Positions 44,942 to 55,430 of a stretch of DNA of 64,000 nucleotides are shown in pieces. Source of the DNA: Macrolepiota albuminosa (lineage: Eukaryota > Basidiomycota > Agaricomycetes > Agaricales > Agaricaceae); assembly GCA_027475525.1 (NCBI GenBank), contig JAMWFC010000009.1, positions 744,001 through 808,000 on the forward strand, read 5' to 3'. The position numbers and the translations under genes were made by a program. Positions within the stretch are counted from its first letter, which is position 1. Each line of letters begins with the position of its first letter. A model generated the notes under the pieces. It searched no databases. It saw only the letters and a program-made list of their open reading frames with translations, and was not told where the DNA came from.

Positions 44942-46148
44942 CCCCACCATCAACTCGTGCAACTCTGAACACAGAGAGAAAAGAAGGAAACCGATGCCAT
45001 ATCCTGCAGGTTTAACTCCAGCATGGTCCCCGCTACACCCTCACGTCATGGCCAGGGAAAGGCTCCGCCTGTGGAGACCGGCGCAGTCACACAACTTTTC
45101 AACAAGTCCATCTTCCCCCAGTACTCTGTCCGAAGAGGATCTTGCCAGAGTCTTCGCAGTCATGAACGCCGCCTGGGCCGACTCTACCAAGGAGACCTAT
45201 GGCACAGGGTTACTTCTTTTCCACGTATTCTGTGACTTCAGGAATATACCAGAAGCACAACGCGCTCCCACCACACCAGAAATACTTGAAGCCTTCATGG
45301 CAGCCTCAGCAGGGGCTTACTCCAAAGCTGCAATTGAGAATTTTCTGGCCGGGATCAGGGCATGGCACCTGTTACATAGCGTGAGCTGGGAAATAGATGA
45401 CACTCGCATGCATACCCTCTTAAGAGCGGCAGAGAGATTAGCTCCTGCTTCCTCCAAAAAGAAAAAGAGACGTCCCTGCACAGTCGAGTTCCTGAAAACA
45501 ATACGCGATCACCTCAGCATTGACTCCCCACACCCAGAACCGCTCAACGTAGCCGTCTTTGCATGCGCGACAACTTGTTTTTACAGCGCAGCTTGGTTAG
45601 GGGAGTTTACCATCCCCACGTTATCTGCATTCGACCCCCTCATCCACGTGAAACCGAGTGATGTATCGTCATCCACTGACCGGTCTGGCCTTCAGACCAC
45701 ATCATTCTTCCTCCCAAGGACCAAAACCGCAGTACATGGGGAAACAGTGTCATGGGAAGCACAGAGTGACTCATCAGACCCGAAAGACGCTCTAGAGAAA
45801 CACCTGAATATAAACGACCCCGCTCCGAACGGTCCACTGTTCGCTTATAAGAACAAAAAAGGGAAATCAGTACCTCTGACGAAAAAGAAATTCCTCGAAG
45901 TACTCACCAAGGCAGCTAGAGCAGCAAACCTGGAGCCGCTACAAGGTCATGGGATTCGCATCGGTGCCACACTAGAATACCTGCTAAGAGGAGTACCCTT
46001 CGAAGCCATAAAGGCTATAGGTCGCTGGTCCAGCGACGCTTTTTACGGATACCTATCCAAACATGAGCAAATTCTTGCTCCCTATTTGCAAGCTGTACCC
46101 GCCTTACACGAATCTTTCTTGAGATTGACGCTTGCGTTCAGAAAATGA
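44942..46148 (+). pseudogene. Ngaro tyrosine recombinase
   Basis: The frame is open from before 44,940 to 46,148; the YR starts around KPMPYPAGLTPAWSPLHPH. Core-binding domain: AWADSTKETYGTGLLLFHVF, NFLAGIRAWH. Catalytic part: CFYSAAWLGEFTIPTL, GHGIRIGATLEYLLRG (HxxR box), AIGRWSSDAFYGYLSKH (Tyr). The box I Arg expected in A-R-L-G-E is Trp (CGG to TGG, a CpG transition), so catalysis is probably lost although the frame is intact. The open frame extends upstream through 43,146, but between about 43,760 and 44,940 it is only a shadow of the RNase H frame. Confidence 0.85.
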
Positions 46149-46266
46149 CAAGTATCTTGGTGAGTAAAACATTCACCTCAGTCCGCGCAAGGGGTCATGC
46201 TAGGATTTCAATGGGAATCCAGTCCTGTACCCGAGCGTCGCGTCGTAGCCTCCTAAGTTCAAGTGG

Positions 46267-46473
46267 GGAATCGCGGCTAACGCATTTGCTATCCAGGACG
46301 TTAAACTTTCAAATCTTGCTACCAGTCGTGAGGGTTCGGAGCACCAGCGAGGTGTCTCGCCAAAATGTCAATAAAATATAAACAATACAAACTCACAAAG
46401 CTATAATCTTGTTACATTAACCGTAGTATATTGTATTAACAATTGTTGAAATGAGCGAGCGGCGAAGTCAAAG
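46267..46473 (+). repeat. Ngaro terminal repeat B1
   Basis: 207 bp from GGAATCGCGGCTAACGCATT to GCGGCGAAGTCAAAG; repeated at 46,966-47,172 with about two differences (AAAATG/CAAACG). Confidence 0.95.
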
Positions 46474-46474
46474 A

Positions 46475-46637
46475 GGGTTGGCCTTGTCGAGTCACAAGGA
46501 ACGAAGGGACAGACAGGGTGTCGTCTTTGAGTGAGGTGGCTGTGAAGTCACGAGTAACCTTTCTTTCTTCGTGACTATCACTCTCACAATCCTTCGCCGT
46601 GCTTCAGCGCTCGCTCACCCTGCGGGCAAAAATTTTC
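46475..46637 (+). repeat. Ngaro terminal repeat A2
   Basis: 163 bp, directly after B1; matches A1 (40,792-40,954) with three CpG-type differences. Confidence 0.95.
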
Positions 46638-46965
46638 CCCACCCTACCTGCCCCATAGATTGCGAGCAATGTATTCATCGGAACGCTCAACCATAAAGAC
46701 TTCAGCGCCACCTCCCCTCCTCCACCATCATACTAATCACCGCCCTCGCCACTTCACGCTCCTGATCTTAAGCTGCCCCTCCGATCCCCACCACCAACCC
46801 ATAACTCGAAACCGCACCATCGAGCAAGTCAATCCTCCCTCTCAGTTAGCACCAGAGCGCGCCATAGTGTCCCGCACGGCCAAGTCAGCGAGTCCCAGGA
46901 AAGTGTCCCAAATTAGCCAGATAGTGTTAGCTCGGACGGCTCGTTTTGCCCACCCTCCTCTCCCA
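46638..46965 (+). other. Sequence between A2 and B2 of the Ngaro element
   Basis: A 328-bp stretch without domain. A frame runs through it (46,660-47,073) but its composition is Ser/Pro/Arg-rich with no recognisable motif, so it is taken as non-coding end sequence. Confidence 0.5.
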
Positions 46966-47172
46966 GGAATCGCGGCTAACGCATTTGCTATCCAGGACGT
47001 TAAACTTTCAAATCTTGCTACCAGTCGTGAGGGTTCGGAGCACCAGCGAGGTGTCTCGCCCAAACGTCAATAAAATATAAACAATACAAACTCACAAAGC
47101 TATAATCTTGTTACATTAACCGTAGTATATTGTATTAACAATTGTTGAAATGAGCGAGCGGCGAAGTCAAAG
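46966..47172 (+). repeat. Ngaro terminal repeat B2
   Basis: Second copy of B, ending the element at AAGTCAAAG before ATCTCACTTC. Confidence 0.95.
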
Positions 47173-47308
47173 ATCTCACTTCTTGAACTCCTCCCTGTGT
47201 TCCGTCTGCAGCTTCGTATGATACGCGCACATGATTTTAGTTAGTATTACACGATCTATTCCAAGACAAAATTATTTTTACCATCACTGATCCGGGGATC
47301 GACAAAAA

Positions 47309-48943
47309 TCAAGTCGCGAAAATACCAACAATCTTAAACATGGGCACGCCCTCACCCTCCTCCCCACTCAAAACACACTCAACAAAATGCGAACCGCGAC
47401 TAACAAAATGATCAATAACGACCAACGTCGGCTCGACCTCCTCCACCTCGCTCGCCGAATTCCCAATCCTCCGTTTCCCTCTAACGTTATCATCGACCCA
47501 ACACTCGACCGCGCTCCCCTTCCCAACCTTGGCCTCTGGCTCACGAAGGAAATACACGCCGACATCGCCCGCGCCCACCTGGATAGGCACACGCAACCTG
47601 CTTTGAGGGAGCGCGGAGAACCAGTAGTGCGCGGCGGTGGAGAGCGCGGTCGAGTCTGCGGGGGCATGGAACACGTTCCACCCTGAGCCGTAGAACATCG
47701 AGGGCGGGAGCGGGTTGATGAGGTCGTTCGCGGACACGCAGAACGGTGCGATTTCTTCAAAGGGCTGTCCGGAGCCTGGGCGCGTGTTGATCCGCCCCGG
47801 GGGGACGTGTGCGGGTGCGTTCTGCCGGGGTGCGGCGGCGGCGGCGGCGCGCCGGTTGGGGTCGGCCAAGGGAGCAGGGGCGTCGGGTTCTGGGACGCCT
47901 TTGCGTTGGCCGACGCCGCCGAAGAGGGCGTGTGGGTCGGGTTGGGGTGCGAGGGCGGAGGGCGGCGAGGCGGGGTACGACGCGCCGGTCGAGACGGACC
48001 AGGCGGTGCATATCTGGGACTGAAAGTACGCTGTGAGCACGTCCGCGAGGACTTTGTGGCCTGCTGGGCTGGCGAGGACGGCGTCTGCAAAGTACTTGTC
48101 GATGGAGGATGCGGAGCGGATGTACTCGGGGTAGTGGATGGCTTTGGTGGTTATGTGGGGGACGTCGTAGAACTGGGCGACGATGTCGTGGGCGTGGTCT
48201 GGGCCTGCGAAGCCGTATATCTGGTGGGACTGGGGGTTGAAGTGGCCGAGGAGGAGGACGGCGGGGTGGTCGGGGCGGATGAGGATGGAGCGGATGAGGG
48301 TTTCAAAGTTTTCGAGCATGTCGGCGTCGGTGGAGTCGTCTGCGTCGAGCTCGATGATGACGAGGTCGGTGGCGTCGGGGATGTGGTGGGCGCTGCAGTA
48401 CCCAAAGTAGCCCGAGTTGGTGCGACGCATGGCGCCGTTTGTGAGTTCAGTGGCAGGGTGGGGGAAGACCGAGTTCCACCAGTCAAAGAAGCGGGCAGGG
48501 TAGCACGCAGGAGCGACGGGATCGTCGCCTGCGCCGTGACAGGCGGAGACTGAGCCGCCAATGATGCTGATGGTGACTGGCTGGGCAGCGAGGGCCTTGT
48601 TGATGAGACGCTGGATGCGCTGGCCGCTGCCTGCGTGCATGACGATCTGGGAGAGGACGTGGGTGCCGTAGGTGGCAGCGAGGGCGTCGCCTGGGCCGTA
48701 GACGGGACAGAATGGAAAGGGGTTGGGGTCAGAGGCGTTGAGGTAGTTTTTGGGGACGAGGACGCGCGAGGACACGCGGGGGACGACGGGGGCGGGGCGG
48801 GGGGCGTTGAGGGCATAGTGGGAGACGGCGACGACGGCGCAGAGCAGCAGCAGCAGCAGCCAGAGACGCTGTGAGCGGGGCGAGGTGCTTGGGGCGTCGC
48901 GCGGGACGGCAATGTGAGCTGGCGGCTGGCGGCGTCTGTGCAT
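47309..48943 (-). CDS. CAP64-like type II membrane SGNH hydrolase
   Basis: A 544-residue uninterrupted frame starting at ATG 48,943. The N-terminus is basic, then a single transmembrane segment (residues about 27-45, LWLLLLLLCAVVAVSHYAL), so a type II membrane protein with a lumenal catalytic part. SGNH features: block I ISIIGGSVSACHG (Ser at residue 131), block II around NGAMRRTNSGYFG, a third block DLVIIELDADD, and a His-rich region FAGPDHAHDI. This arrangement is that of the CAP64/CAS-type capsule and cell-wall polysaccharide proteins of basidiomycetes, thought to act as O-acyl esterases or transferases on mannose-containing glycans. A Pro/Ala-rich loop lies at about residues 325-390. GC-rich with no stops, unlike its neighbours; no intron needed. 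Head to head with the CAP59-like gene. The exact substrate cannot be read from the sequence. Confidence 0.8.
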   Translation of the reverse strand: MHRRRQPPAHIAVPRDAPSTSPRSQRLWLLLLLLCAVVAVSHYALNAPRPAPVVPRVSSRVLVPKNYLNASDPNPFPFCPVYGPGDALAATYGTHVLSQIVMHAGSGQRIQRLINKALAAQPVTISIIGGSVSACHGAGDDPVAPACYPARFFDWWNSVFPHPATELTNGAMRRTNSGYFGYCSAHHIPDATDLVIIELDADDSTDADMLENFETLIRSILIRPDHPAVLLLGHFNPQSHQIYGFAGPDHAHDIVAQFYDVPHITTKAIHYPEYIRSASSIDKYFADAVLASPAGHKVLADVLTAYFQSQICTAWSVSTGASYPASPPSALAPQPDPHALFGGVGQRKGVPEPDAPAPLADPNRRAAAAAAPRQNAPAHVPPGRINTRPGSGQPFEEIAPFCVSANDLINPLPPSMFYGSGWNVFHAPADSTALSTAAHYWFSALPQSRLRVPIQVGAGDVGVYFLREPEAKVGKGSAVECWVDDNVRGKRRIGNSASEVEEVEPTLVVIDHFVSRGSHFVECVLSGEEGEGVPMFKIVGIFAT

Positions 48944-48996
48944 GGCAGGAGGAGAACAGGGTAAATTAATTAATTAATTTGATTTGACTCTGCCAC
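48944..48996. promoter_or_regulatory. 53-bp bidirectional intergenic region
   Basis: Only 53 bp separate the ATG of the CAP64-like gene (minus) from the ATG of the CAP59-like gene (plus). It contains a TTAATTAATTAATTTGATTT stretch (48,965-48,984), the only AT-rich element and a candidate shared core promoter. Either the transcripts overlap at their 5' ends or the start sites lie within the coding regions. Confidence 0.55.
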
Positions 48997-50628
48997 ATGC
49001 GACGACTTCCCACTTCGCTCGCCATCGCCCTCGGCGTCCTCGTTGGCCTGTTCGTCGCCCGCCTGTTCCCGTGGTCCGCGCCGGCGCCCCGCGTCCGCGC
49101 AAAGTCGCACCAGCAAAGCCGCCAGCCCGTCCAACTGCCCACGCTCGACCAGCGCGCCCGCGTTCTCTCGCTTCTCACGTCGCTCGCGCCCCACCACACC
49201 CGCGAATGCACCCGCAATGCCCAGCCCCTCTACGTCCAGCAGGTCGCTGCTCGCTATGCCCCCCTCGTTGCACACCGTCCCCGCCGTCCCGTCTCCTGGC
49301 TCTCTCGTCTCGTCCCAGACGCCCACACCGACGACGACGACGACGACCTCTACACCCGCAGCCACAAGTACTACTTTGCAATCAACCTCTACAACTCGTT
49401 CGACGTCATCCCCGACCTCTTTGCCACCCTCTTCCGCGTCGCCGCTATCCTCGGCTACCACAACGTCTACATCTCCATCTACGAAAACGGCTCTACCGAC
49501 CAGACAAAGGCCCTCCTCCGCATCTTCGACGCCCTCACACGCAGCGTCGGCCTCCGCATCACCATCCGCAGCAGCATGCGCACCCGCGGCGCATTCAACC
49601 ACCGCATCGAGTACCTCGCCGAGGTCCGCAACGCCGCCTTTGTGCCCCTCCAAGAACTCCGCGACTCCGAAAACGAGTACTTTGACTCCATCATATTCAT
49701 GAACGACGTCCTACCCTGCGTCGACGACCTCCTCGAGCTCATCTACCAAAGCAGATTCAACAACGCCGCGATAACCTGCGCCGCCGATTACATGTACCAC
49801 GAGGAGATTGGCGCCCCTGTGTTCTACGACAACTGGGTCGCCCGCGATATCAACGGCACCGCGCTGGAAAACGCCCCGTTTGAGCGCATATTCCACGACG
49901 AGCCCGCGTCCTTGCGGTTCCAGCGGCACTTGCCCGTGCAGGTCCAGTCGTGCTGGAACGGCATCGCCGTGCTCGACCCCGCCCCGTTCTACTCGCCTCC
50001 ACACGTCCGCTTCCGCATGGCCCGCATAACAGAAGGCGAATGCAGCGCCAGCGAGTGCAGTCTTATCTGCAACGACTATTGGGAAGCAGGCTACGGCCGT
50101 ATCATGATGGTCCCCCGCGTCAAACTCGCTTACGACCGCGTGAGTCTGAGTCTCCTTTCTGTCTCCTTTCTCTGTCTACCTACTCTCTGTCTGGCTGGCT
50201 GGCTATAACTCACACCCACGTGCAGAAGGTATTCGACATCATACACCCCCCGCGGCGCAACCTCACGCTCATACGCGGGTACACCCGCCTCGGCGGGCTC
50301 CCAGACGATCCGCGCACAGATCCCCAAGACCGAACCTGGTTCGGCCCACACGACCGACTCTTTGCACCCGAGGAAAACGAGCCCCTCGTGTTCGTCCCCG
50401 GTCCCGAACACGGTGCGTCTCTCTCTCTCACACAGTCTCACTTCTCTCCCTCTCTCTCACACACAAATTCTTACGCTGACTGCATCCTCGATAGTGTGGT
50501 GCTGGGGCTGGGACGGCGCAGGCGACCTCGACGGACCAGACGTCGACCCTATCTGGGAACGCATGCCTAACAAGTCTATGAGTCCCCTCGCTGTCGAGGT
50601 TAGGCATGATCGGAGTTTTGCTGTGTAG
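48997..50628 (+). CDS. CAP59-family glycosyltransferase
   Basis: Three exons: 48,997-50,139, 50,226-50,412 and 50,495-50,628, with introns of 86 nt (GTGAGT...TGCAG) and 82 nt (GTGCGT...GATAG) in phases 0 and 1, giving a 487-residue protein ending RSFAV. One transmembrane segment near residues 6-24 (TSLAIALGVLVGLFVARLF) makes it a type II membrane protein. The lumenal part carries the signature of the CAP59/CMT1 mannosyltransferase family: YYFAINLYNSFDVIPDLF, VYISIYENGSTDQTKALL, DSIIFMNDVLPCVDDLLELI, ITCAADYMY, and CSLICNDYWEAGYGRI. C-terminal WCWGWDGAGDLDGPD. The family transfers mannose in capsule and cell-surface polysaccharide synthesis in Golgi. A shorter reading to 50,208 without splicing would lose the conserved C-terminus, so the spliced form is preferred. 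AATAAA at about 50,828. An Asp run at 110-115 is low complexity. Confidence 0.9.
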
Positions 50629-51880
50629 TGAGTGGGCTGCGGGTGTTGAATGGGATGAGGGGTTATTTCTTTCGTTCCTAGCCTCGGATCAAGGGACGTT
50701 TCAATAGTTTCTTTTGTCCAGCTATGTAGTTTTATACTAATAACGAAAAGATACTCACTCACCCTTGGTCCGGGGTTTAGGAAGAATCCTTGCATGTGCT
50801 TTATCTACTTACTTACCTTTGTTGATAAATAAATGCATCAGTGGATGCATCGTATAATCCCGCAAGTTAAACTCACAAGAGAACCTCTGAGAAGAAAAAG
50901 TATTTTGATTTTGATTTTGATTAAATGGGAATGAGATGGGGTGGATGTGATGTCGGAGGTGGTCAATCAATGTTAGTGAGGGATCCCATGGACACTGCTA
51001 GTACCCTGAACCCTGTTTCCAATAAAAATCATGTATGTATGTACATTGGAAAATCGCATGACGACACATTGCTTTGTCACTTTTTCTTATAGATAGAGGA
51101 TGGAGGATGGAAACAGGTTCTACGAGGTCTTTCTGTCTGGTTTCTCTCTCTCTCTCTCTCTCTTTCTCTATCAAATGCATTCGTTTTATTGTATGTCACT
51201 ATAGGAGGGGAGGCATGCACATGAGATTGTTGAGGAAATTAATTCTTTGGCAAAACAGATGTCCATAGTATGTAGTCATAACTCGTATGTTTTATTCAAT
51301 CTGTTCTATAATTACTCTGTACTTGCTATTCAAAAGTGATACATGAAGAAGTGTAATTGCTTTCATACAGATGCTCACCTGGAGATAAACCTACCCTCTC
51401 AAGTTACTTACCTTACTGCACCTATGTAAATACATACTCATTAAAAACTACTCTTTGGTCCTTCAACTCCAGCTCTATATTAATATACTGAATACATCTT
51501 GTTTGCATTATTCTGCATCAAAGATTCATGTGCCACAACCAGTTCTAGCTGCAGGCCAGCCCTCCAAAAACCTCCAAACACTTTCCTTATCAATAGGGAT
51601 GGGCCGCTGCAGCACACAGCAATACCAAGGTCTACAGTAGAGTTTTGTCAATGACTGTTTATAAGATTGAATAGTTAAAAAAAGACCGATGGCACAATTA
51701 CTGAAGCAGAGAGAGAAATTCTAGCTACTATTTATATGAAACTTGAGCTCAAATTTTTTGAGTTGAGCTTTTGAGTGAGTTTGTGTTGGGAGACATTCCA
51801 ACAGTGGCTTAGTGGAATGTTTCCCAACAGTTTGAAGAGAGGGGTTTCTCAATGATTGAGGAAGTTGATCATATATATTA
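50629..51880. other. Intergenic region, no gene seen
   Basis: Holds a TTTTGA triple repeat (50,902-50,922) and a CT microsatellite (51,143-51,163). From 51,783 to 51,828 lies a near-perfect hairpin (TGTTGGGAGACATTCCA, loop, TGGAATGTTTCCCAACA), possibly part of a Gypsy LTR end on the minus strand. No supported coding region. Confidence 0.5.
51783..51828. repeat. 17-bp inverted repeat hairpin
   Basis: TGTTGGGAGACATTCCA at 51,783-51,799 pairs with TGGAATGTTTCCCAACA at 51,812-51,828 with one mismatch, loop of 12 bases. TGTTGGG and CCCAACA could be ends of a small element or the border of an LTR. Confidence 0.7.
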
Positions 51881-51884
51881 GTGT

Positions 51885-52759
51885 CTAAATCCAAGGATTG
51901 GATAGCATGATATGTACTGATAAGTAGACAAATAAAACATAGAGACTTAACTGTTTCTGTAGGCATAGAAGATATTGACCATCAATGACTTCTATACAGA
52001 AACAGATGTATCTCTCTGCAATTGTGGCTTCATATTTATAGCTTGTAAACATGGGTGTCCAGAGTGTGTCTGGGGTCCCAGGGTTGGGACAATCAATGAG
52101 ATGTTCTTCCTGATTCTTGTCTGTTACCACATGCTCAGGCATTTCAAGACAATGGAAAGGAAAAAGATCATCATTATTTGCAACATGCAGGGATAATAAA
52201 CTCACATGGACTGCAACCCTCCCATTGTGTTTCTGAACATACTCTCAGCATTGGTTTGTTGTTGACAACATAACTTTGCCTCCCACCTGATATGGAATTT
52301 CCAGGGCCTGGTGAGTATCCACATAGTGAGCTTGTGTAATCCTGGAGGTCATTAAATTGTCCATTGCATCAAGGAAATTGTTCTCAATATCAAGCAGAAC
52401 TCACAGGGTAAGATTCTCAGCAGTAGTATCCATGGGTAGAGGAGGGTACAGGGGAAGAATCAACTGCAGTGAAAATCCAGACTTTAATTGGAATGGAGAG
52501 TATCCTGTGGACACATTAACTGTATGTATGATGCCAAAACAAATCCGTGGCAAGGCCTTCATCCAGCCCTTTTGAAGTCAATTTACATGGAATTGTATAA
52601 ACTCAATAATAGTCTTATTTGACTGTTCCAAAGAGCCATCTGTCTGTGGATGAAAAGCAGTTGACATTTTATGCTTAATTCCACTGAGTTTCATCAAAGC
52701 TTTCTAAAAAGCCAATATAAACAAGGCGTTGCAGTCTGTGATAATTTCATAGGAGAGGC
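51885..52759 (-). pseudogene. Gypsy integrase, C-terminal half
   Basis: Continuing the integrase on the minus strand left of the Copia insert: SYEIITDCNALFI, TAFHPQTDGSLEQSNKTII (catalytic core end, DDE Glu), GWMKALPRICFGIIHTVN, STGYSPFQLKSGFSL, then the C-terminal part with ALEIPYQVGGKVML and NDDLFPFHCLEMPEHVVTD. Stops at several Trp/Gln positions. The 5-bp duplication GAGGC at the Copia borders shows where the integrase was split (NWYCKN | SLSYEIITD). Confidence 0.85.
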
Positions 52760-53021
52760 TGTTGAGATGGAGTTGCATGGGACGATAGGTTGTAGGGGTG
52801 TGACGGCATAGGCTGATATGGTAATCGGGAAGCGCAAGTGCACATAGTGACAGATCGGAACTTGGGAATACCTCAGTCTATTTTACATGGACTGAGGTAT
52901 GTCTTGAGTGCTTGTAGAACCGAATACCGTTACTTACAATATTCAGTACTTGTGTTGATAACAGGTACATATCATGGAATAGAGTCTATTTTACATGGAC
53001 TGAGTACTCATGTTGATAACA
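52760..53021 (+). repeat. Copia 5' LTR
   Basis: 262 bp, TG...CA. Internal inverted repeat ACCTCAGTC...GACTGAGGT around 52,871-52,900. TGTTGATAACAGGT occurs within the LTR (52,954) and again at its end. Confidence 0.95.
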
Positions 53022-53107
53022 GGTTATTGGCCCCAGCCACTCAGTGTGTCAGACCACCAAAAATTTTATCGAAACCAACAACAAACAGATTACATTGAAG
53101 CTAAGCC

Positions 53108-53900
53108 ATGAGTAGCAATCCGAACCTTTTCCTACTCCAACCAGAGGAAAAATTTGACGGATCCAACTGGATCATGTTCAAAACAATCATCAGTGAGGCT
53201 GCACAAGGGTGCAGAGTATACAGCTACCTCACTAGAGATATCAAGGATCCCCACACCAAGCAGAAGCAGGAGCCTTCGCAGAGCCCAAAAGAGGAGTCCT
53301 CATCAACCTCGACCCCCCAAAGCATGACCACAGCATGGTGAGGGGACCAAAATCCAACACCGAGCGAGTGGATGCAACGTGATGCATATGCCTGCAGTCT
53401 GGTGACCCTCAACATCATAAATCCCATTGGAGCCAGCGTAAAACTAGACGGAAGCACAGCAGACACCTGGAAATCACTAACCAACTTGCACGATGCAAGA
53501 TCTGACCTGAGACTCATAAATGCTGAGAAAGAATTGTCACACCTGAAATATACAGACAGGTTGAACATTGAAGCACACTTCACAGCCATGAGGACCATGT
53601 GGTCCAAAGCAAATGACCAAGGGGCTTTGATCGATGATGGCAAATTCAGGATGTAATTGATCAAGTCCATGCCAATACCTGGGCCCCAGTCACCAGCTCC
53701 CTCATGACCAAAAAGACCTCAACAAATGTCATCATCTGACTAACCACTCATGCCCTCCTTTTGCATGGGCCATCAGTTGTAGCGCCAGCAAAATCTGTGC
53801 AGGCGCTATCAATGCAATCAGGTGGATGAAGCAACTAGTCCAAGGAGAAGTGCAGCAATTGTGGATGAGAGGGTCACACAATCAGTAGGTGCTATAGGAA
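53108..53900 (+). pseudogene. Copia Gag
   Basis: ATG at 53,108; EEKFDGSNWIMFKTIISEAA is the typical Gag start of Copia elements, followed after a stop by MQRDAYACSLVTLNIIN, ADTWKSLTNLHDARSD, YTDRLNIEAHFTAMRTMW and DDGKFRM, the UBN2-type Gag core. A degenerate zinc knuckle (CSNCG...GHTI) follows at about 53,846-53,885. Stops at 53,341 and after KFRM. Confidence 0.85.
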
Positions 53901-53910
53901 AGGAGGTGGG

Positions 53911-54543
53911 ATGGAAGGCCAGTACCCTGACTGGTGGGAGAAAAACAAAGGGGGAAAGTCAGCAGAAACAACAAGCTCCCCAAACAGTAATCTGACACCC
54001 CCGGTTGCAAACTCTGCGACTATGCCGGCCAACAATGACGTGAATCCTCAGTGCCTAGCTTTCATGGTATCAATGAACAAGCCAAAAGAAATAAATGAGA
54101 TAACCTCCTATGCTGACTCAGCAGCAAGCCACCACTTCTTCGTCAACAGAACTGACTTTGAAACATATGCAGCACCCAGCTCAAACGAGTCCTCAGGCCA
54201 GACCGCAGAGAAGGGCAGATCATTCTACATTGCTGAAACAGGGAGAGTTAGAAAACATGTAATGTATGATGGGAAGATAGTAGAACTCACCTTTGACAAT
54301 GTGTTGCATGCCCCAAACCTGAGTCACAACCTGATATCTGTTGGATCACTAGCTAAGAAGGGCTGCAAAATGGTTTTTGACGGTACTGGAGCAACATTCT
54401 ATGATCAATCTGGCACACCATTCATGCAGGCACACCCCACAAAACCATCAAGCACAATGTATGAGGTCAGGTTTATCAACCCACCAGTGGTGATGGTTGC
54501 ACAATCCCTAAACAGCCCCATAGACATGGAAACATGGCACTGA
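53911..54543 (+). pseudogene. Copia protease and pre-integrase
   Basis: The frame contains SYADSAASHHFFVNRTDF (aspartic protease motif, normally DSGAS or DSAAS), FDNVLHAPNLSHNLISVG and GTPFMQAHPT, the spacer between protease and integrase. It ends at METWH followed by a stop where FGHAS (the integrase HHCC start) continues in frame. Gag-to-protease has no separate start. Confidence 0.85.
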
Positions 54544-55430
54544 CGCTTTGGCCATGCTAGCGAGAGCACGATCTGCAACATGATACAGAATAACACAGTC
54601 AAAGGCATGAACATCATGAAGACGTTGGTGCAGGAAAAATGTGAGGACTGCATAATGGGGAAGAACTCACGACAACCCTTTGATGCCGAGGTCACCTCTG
54701 AATGTGTACCATACAAATACATTGCTTTTGACCTATGGGGCCCTGCTAGGACACCCACTACCAGGGGAAAGTCATGGATGATAATAGCATCAGACCATGG
54801 TGGGGCAGAAACAGATGCCTGGTACCTTGCAAATAAGACAAAGGAGTCGACCATTGTATACTTACACTCATTTGATGCCAGGGTAGAGAACCAGACAGGC
54901 TTTTGGATCAGGCGAGTTAGAACTGATGGCAGCACAGAGTTCATGAATGACCTCTGGAACAAATACTGCACAAGCCAAGGTATAATACATGAAAAAACAG
55001 CCCCATGATCCTCATTGGCAAATGGCATGGCTGAGCAAAATAATTAAACAGTACTGAACCTGGCCAAGAGTATGCTGAGTGACTCAAGGCTCCCATCTCA
55101 CTACTAGGAAGAGGCTATATCATCAGCAATATACATTCTTGGCCTGATACTCTTGAGTCAACACCCCAACAGAATCCCACATGAAATCAGGACTGGGATG
55201 AAACAAGATGTCTCACACCTCAGACTGTTTGGCTGCACCGCCTATGTAAAGATTCTGAAGGAGGATGGGCCAAATAAACTTGACATGCAGTTGGTGAAGG
55301 CAGTGCTGGTTGGCTACTTTGGATGTGGTGACTACAAACTTCTCAATTGATCCAGTGGCAGGATATTCTGGTCATGTGACATCGTTTTTGAGGAGGGACA
55401 GGGACACTGCATAACCCCCAACTTGAACCT
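54544..55430 (+). pseudogene. Copia integrase
   Basis: HHCC zinc domain: FGHASESTICNMIQNN ... CEDCIMGKNSRQPF; catalytic core: YIAFDLWGPARTPT (first Asp), RRVRTDGSTEFMNDLWNKYC (second Asp), NGMAEQ (where Glu is expected); then HLRLFGCTAYVKI, AVLVGYFGCGDYKLL. Stops at SS-ANGMAEQ region and after QN. Order and motifs are complete. Confidence 0.85.

Larger units (their letters stand above)
40792..47172 (+). mobile_element. Ngaro-type tyrosine-recombinase retrotransposon with split direct repeats
   Basis: Structure A1-Gag-RT/RNaseH-YR-B1-A2-B2: A1 40,792-40,954, B1 46,267-46,473, A2 46,475-46,637, B2 46,966-47,172. This is the textbook end structure of PAT/Ngaro elements that integrate as circles through a YR. 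A1 and A2 differ at only 3 of 163 positions, B1 and B2 at about 2 of 207, so it is the youngest element seen here. No target duplication is expected or found. Its 3' end lies 136 bp from the CAP64-like gene's stop codon. Confidence 0.95.

Noticed and set aside
43146..46148. A single 1000-residue protein
   Set aside because: The middle third is out of frame with a conserved RNase H; RT and recombinase only happen to share the frame.
48151..48912. Long Ser/Pro-rich frames overlapping the CAP64-like and CAP59-like genes (also 47,368-48,090, 47,807-48,553, 48,970-49,653, 49,043-49,702)
   Set aside because: They are alternative-frame shadows of GC-rich real genes with low-complexity composition and no domains.
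50140..50208. Unspliced C-terminus of the CAP59-like protein
   Set aside because: Reading through gives a short hydrophobic tail, while splicing GTGAGT...TGCAG restores the conserved C-terminal part in frame.
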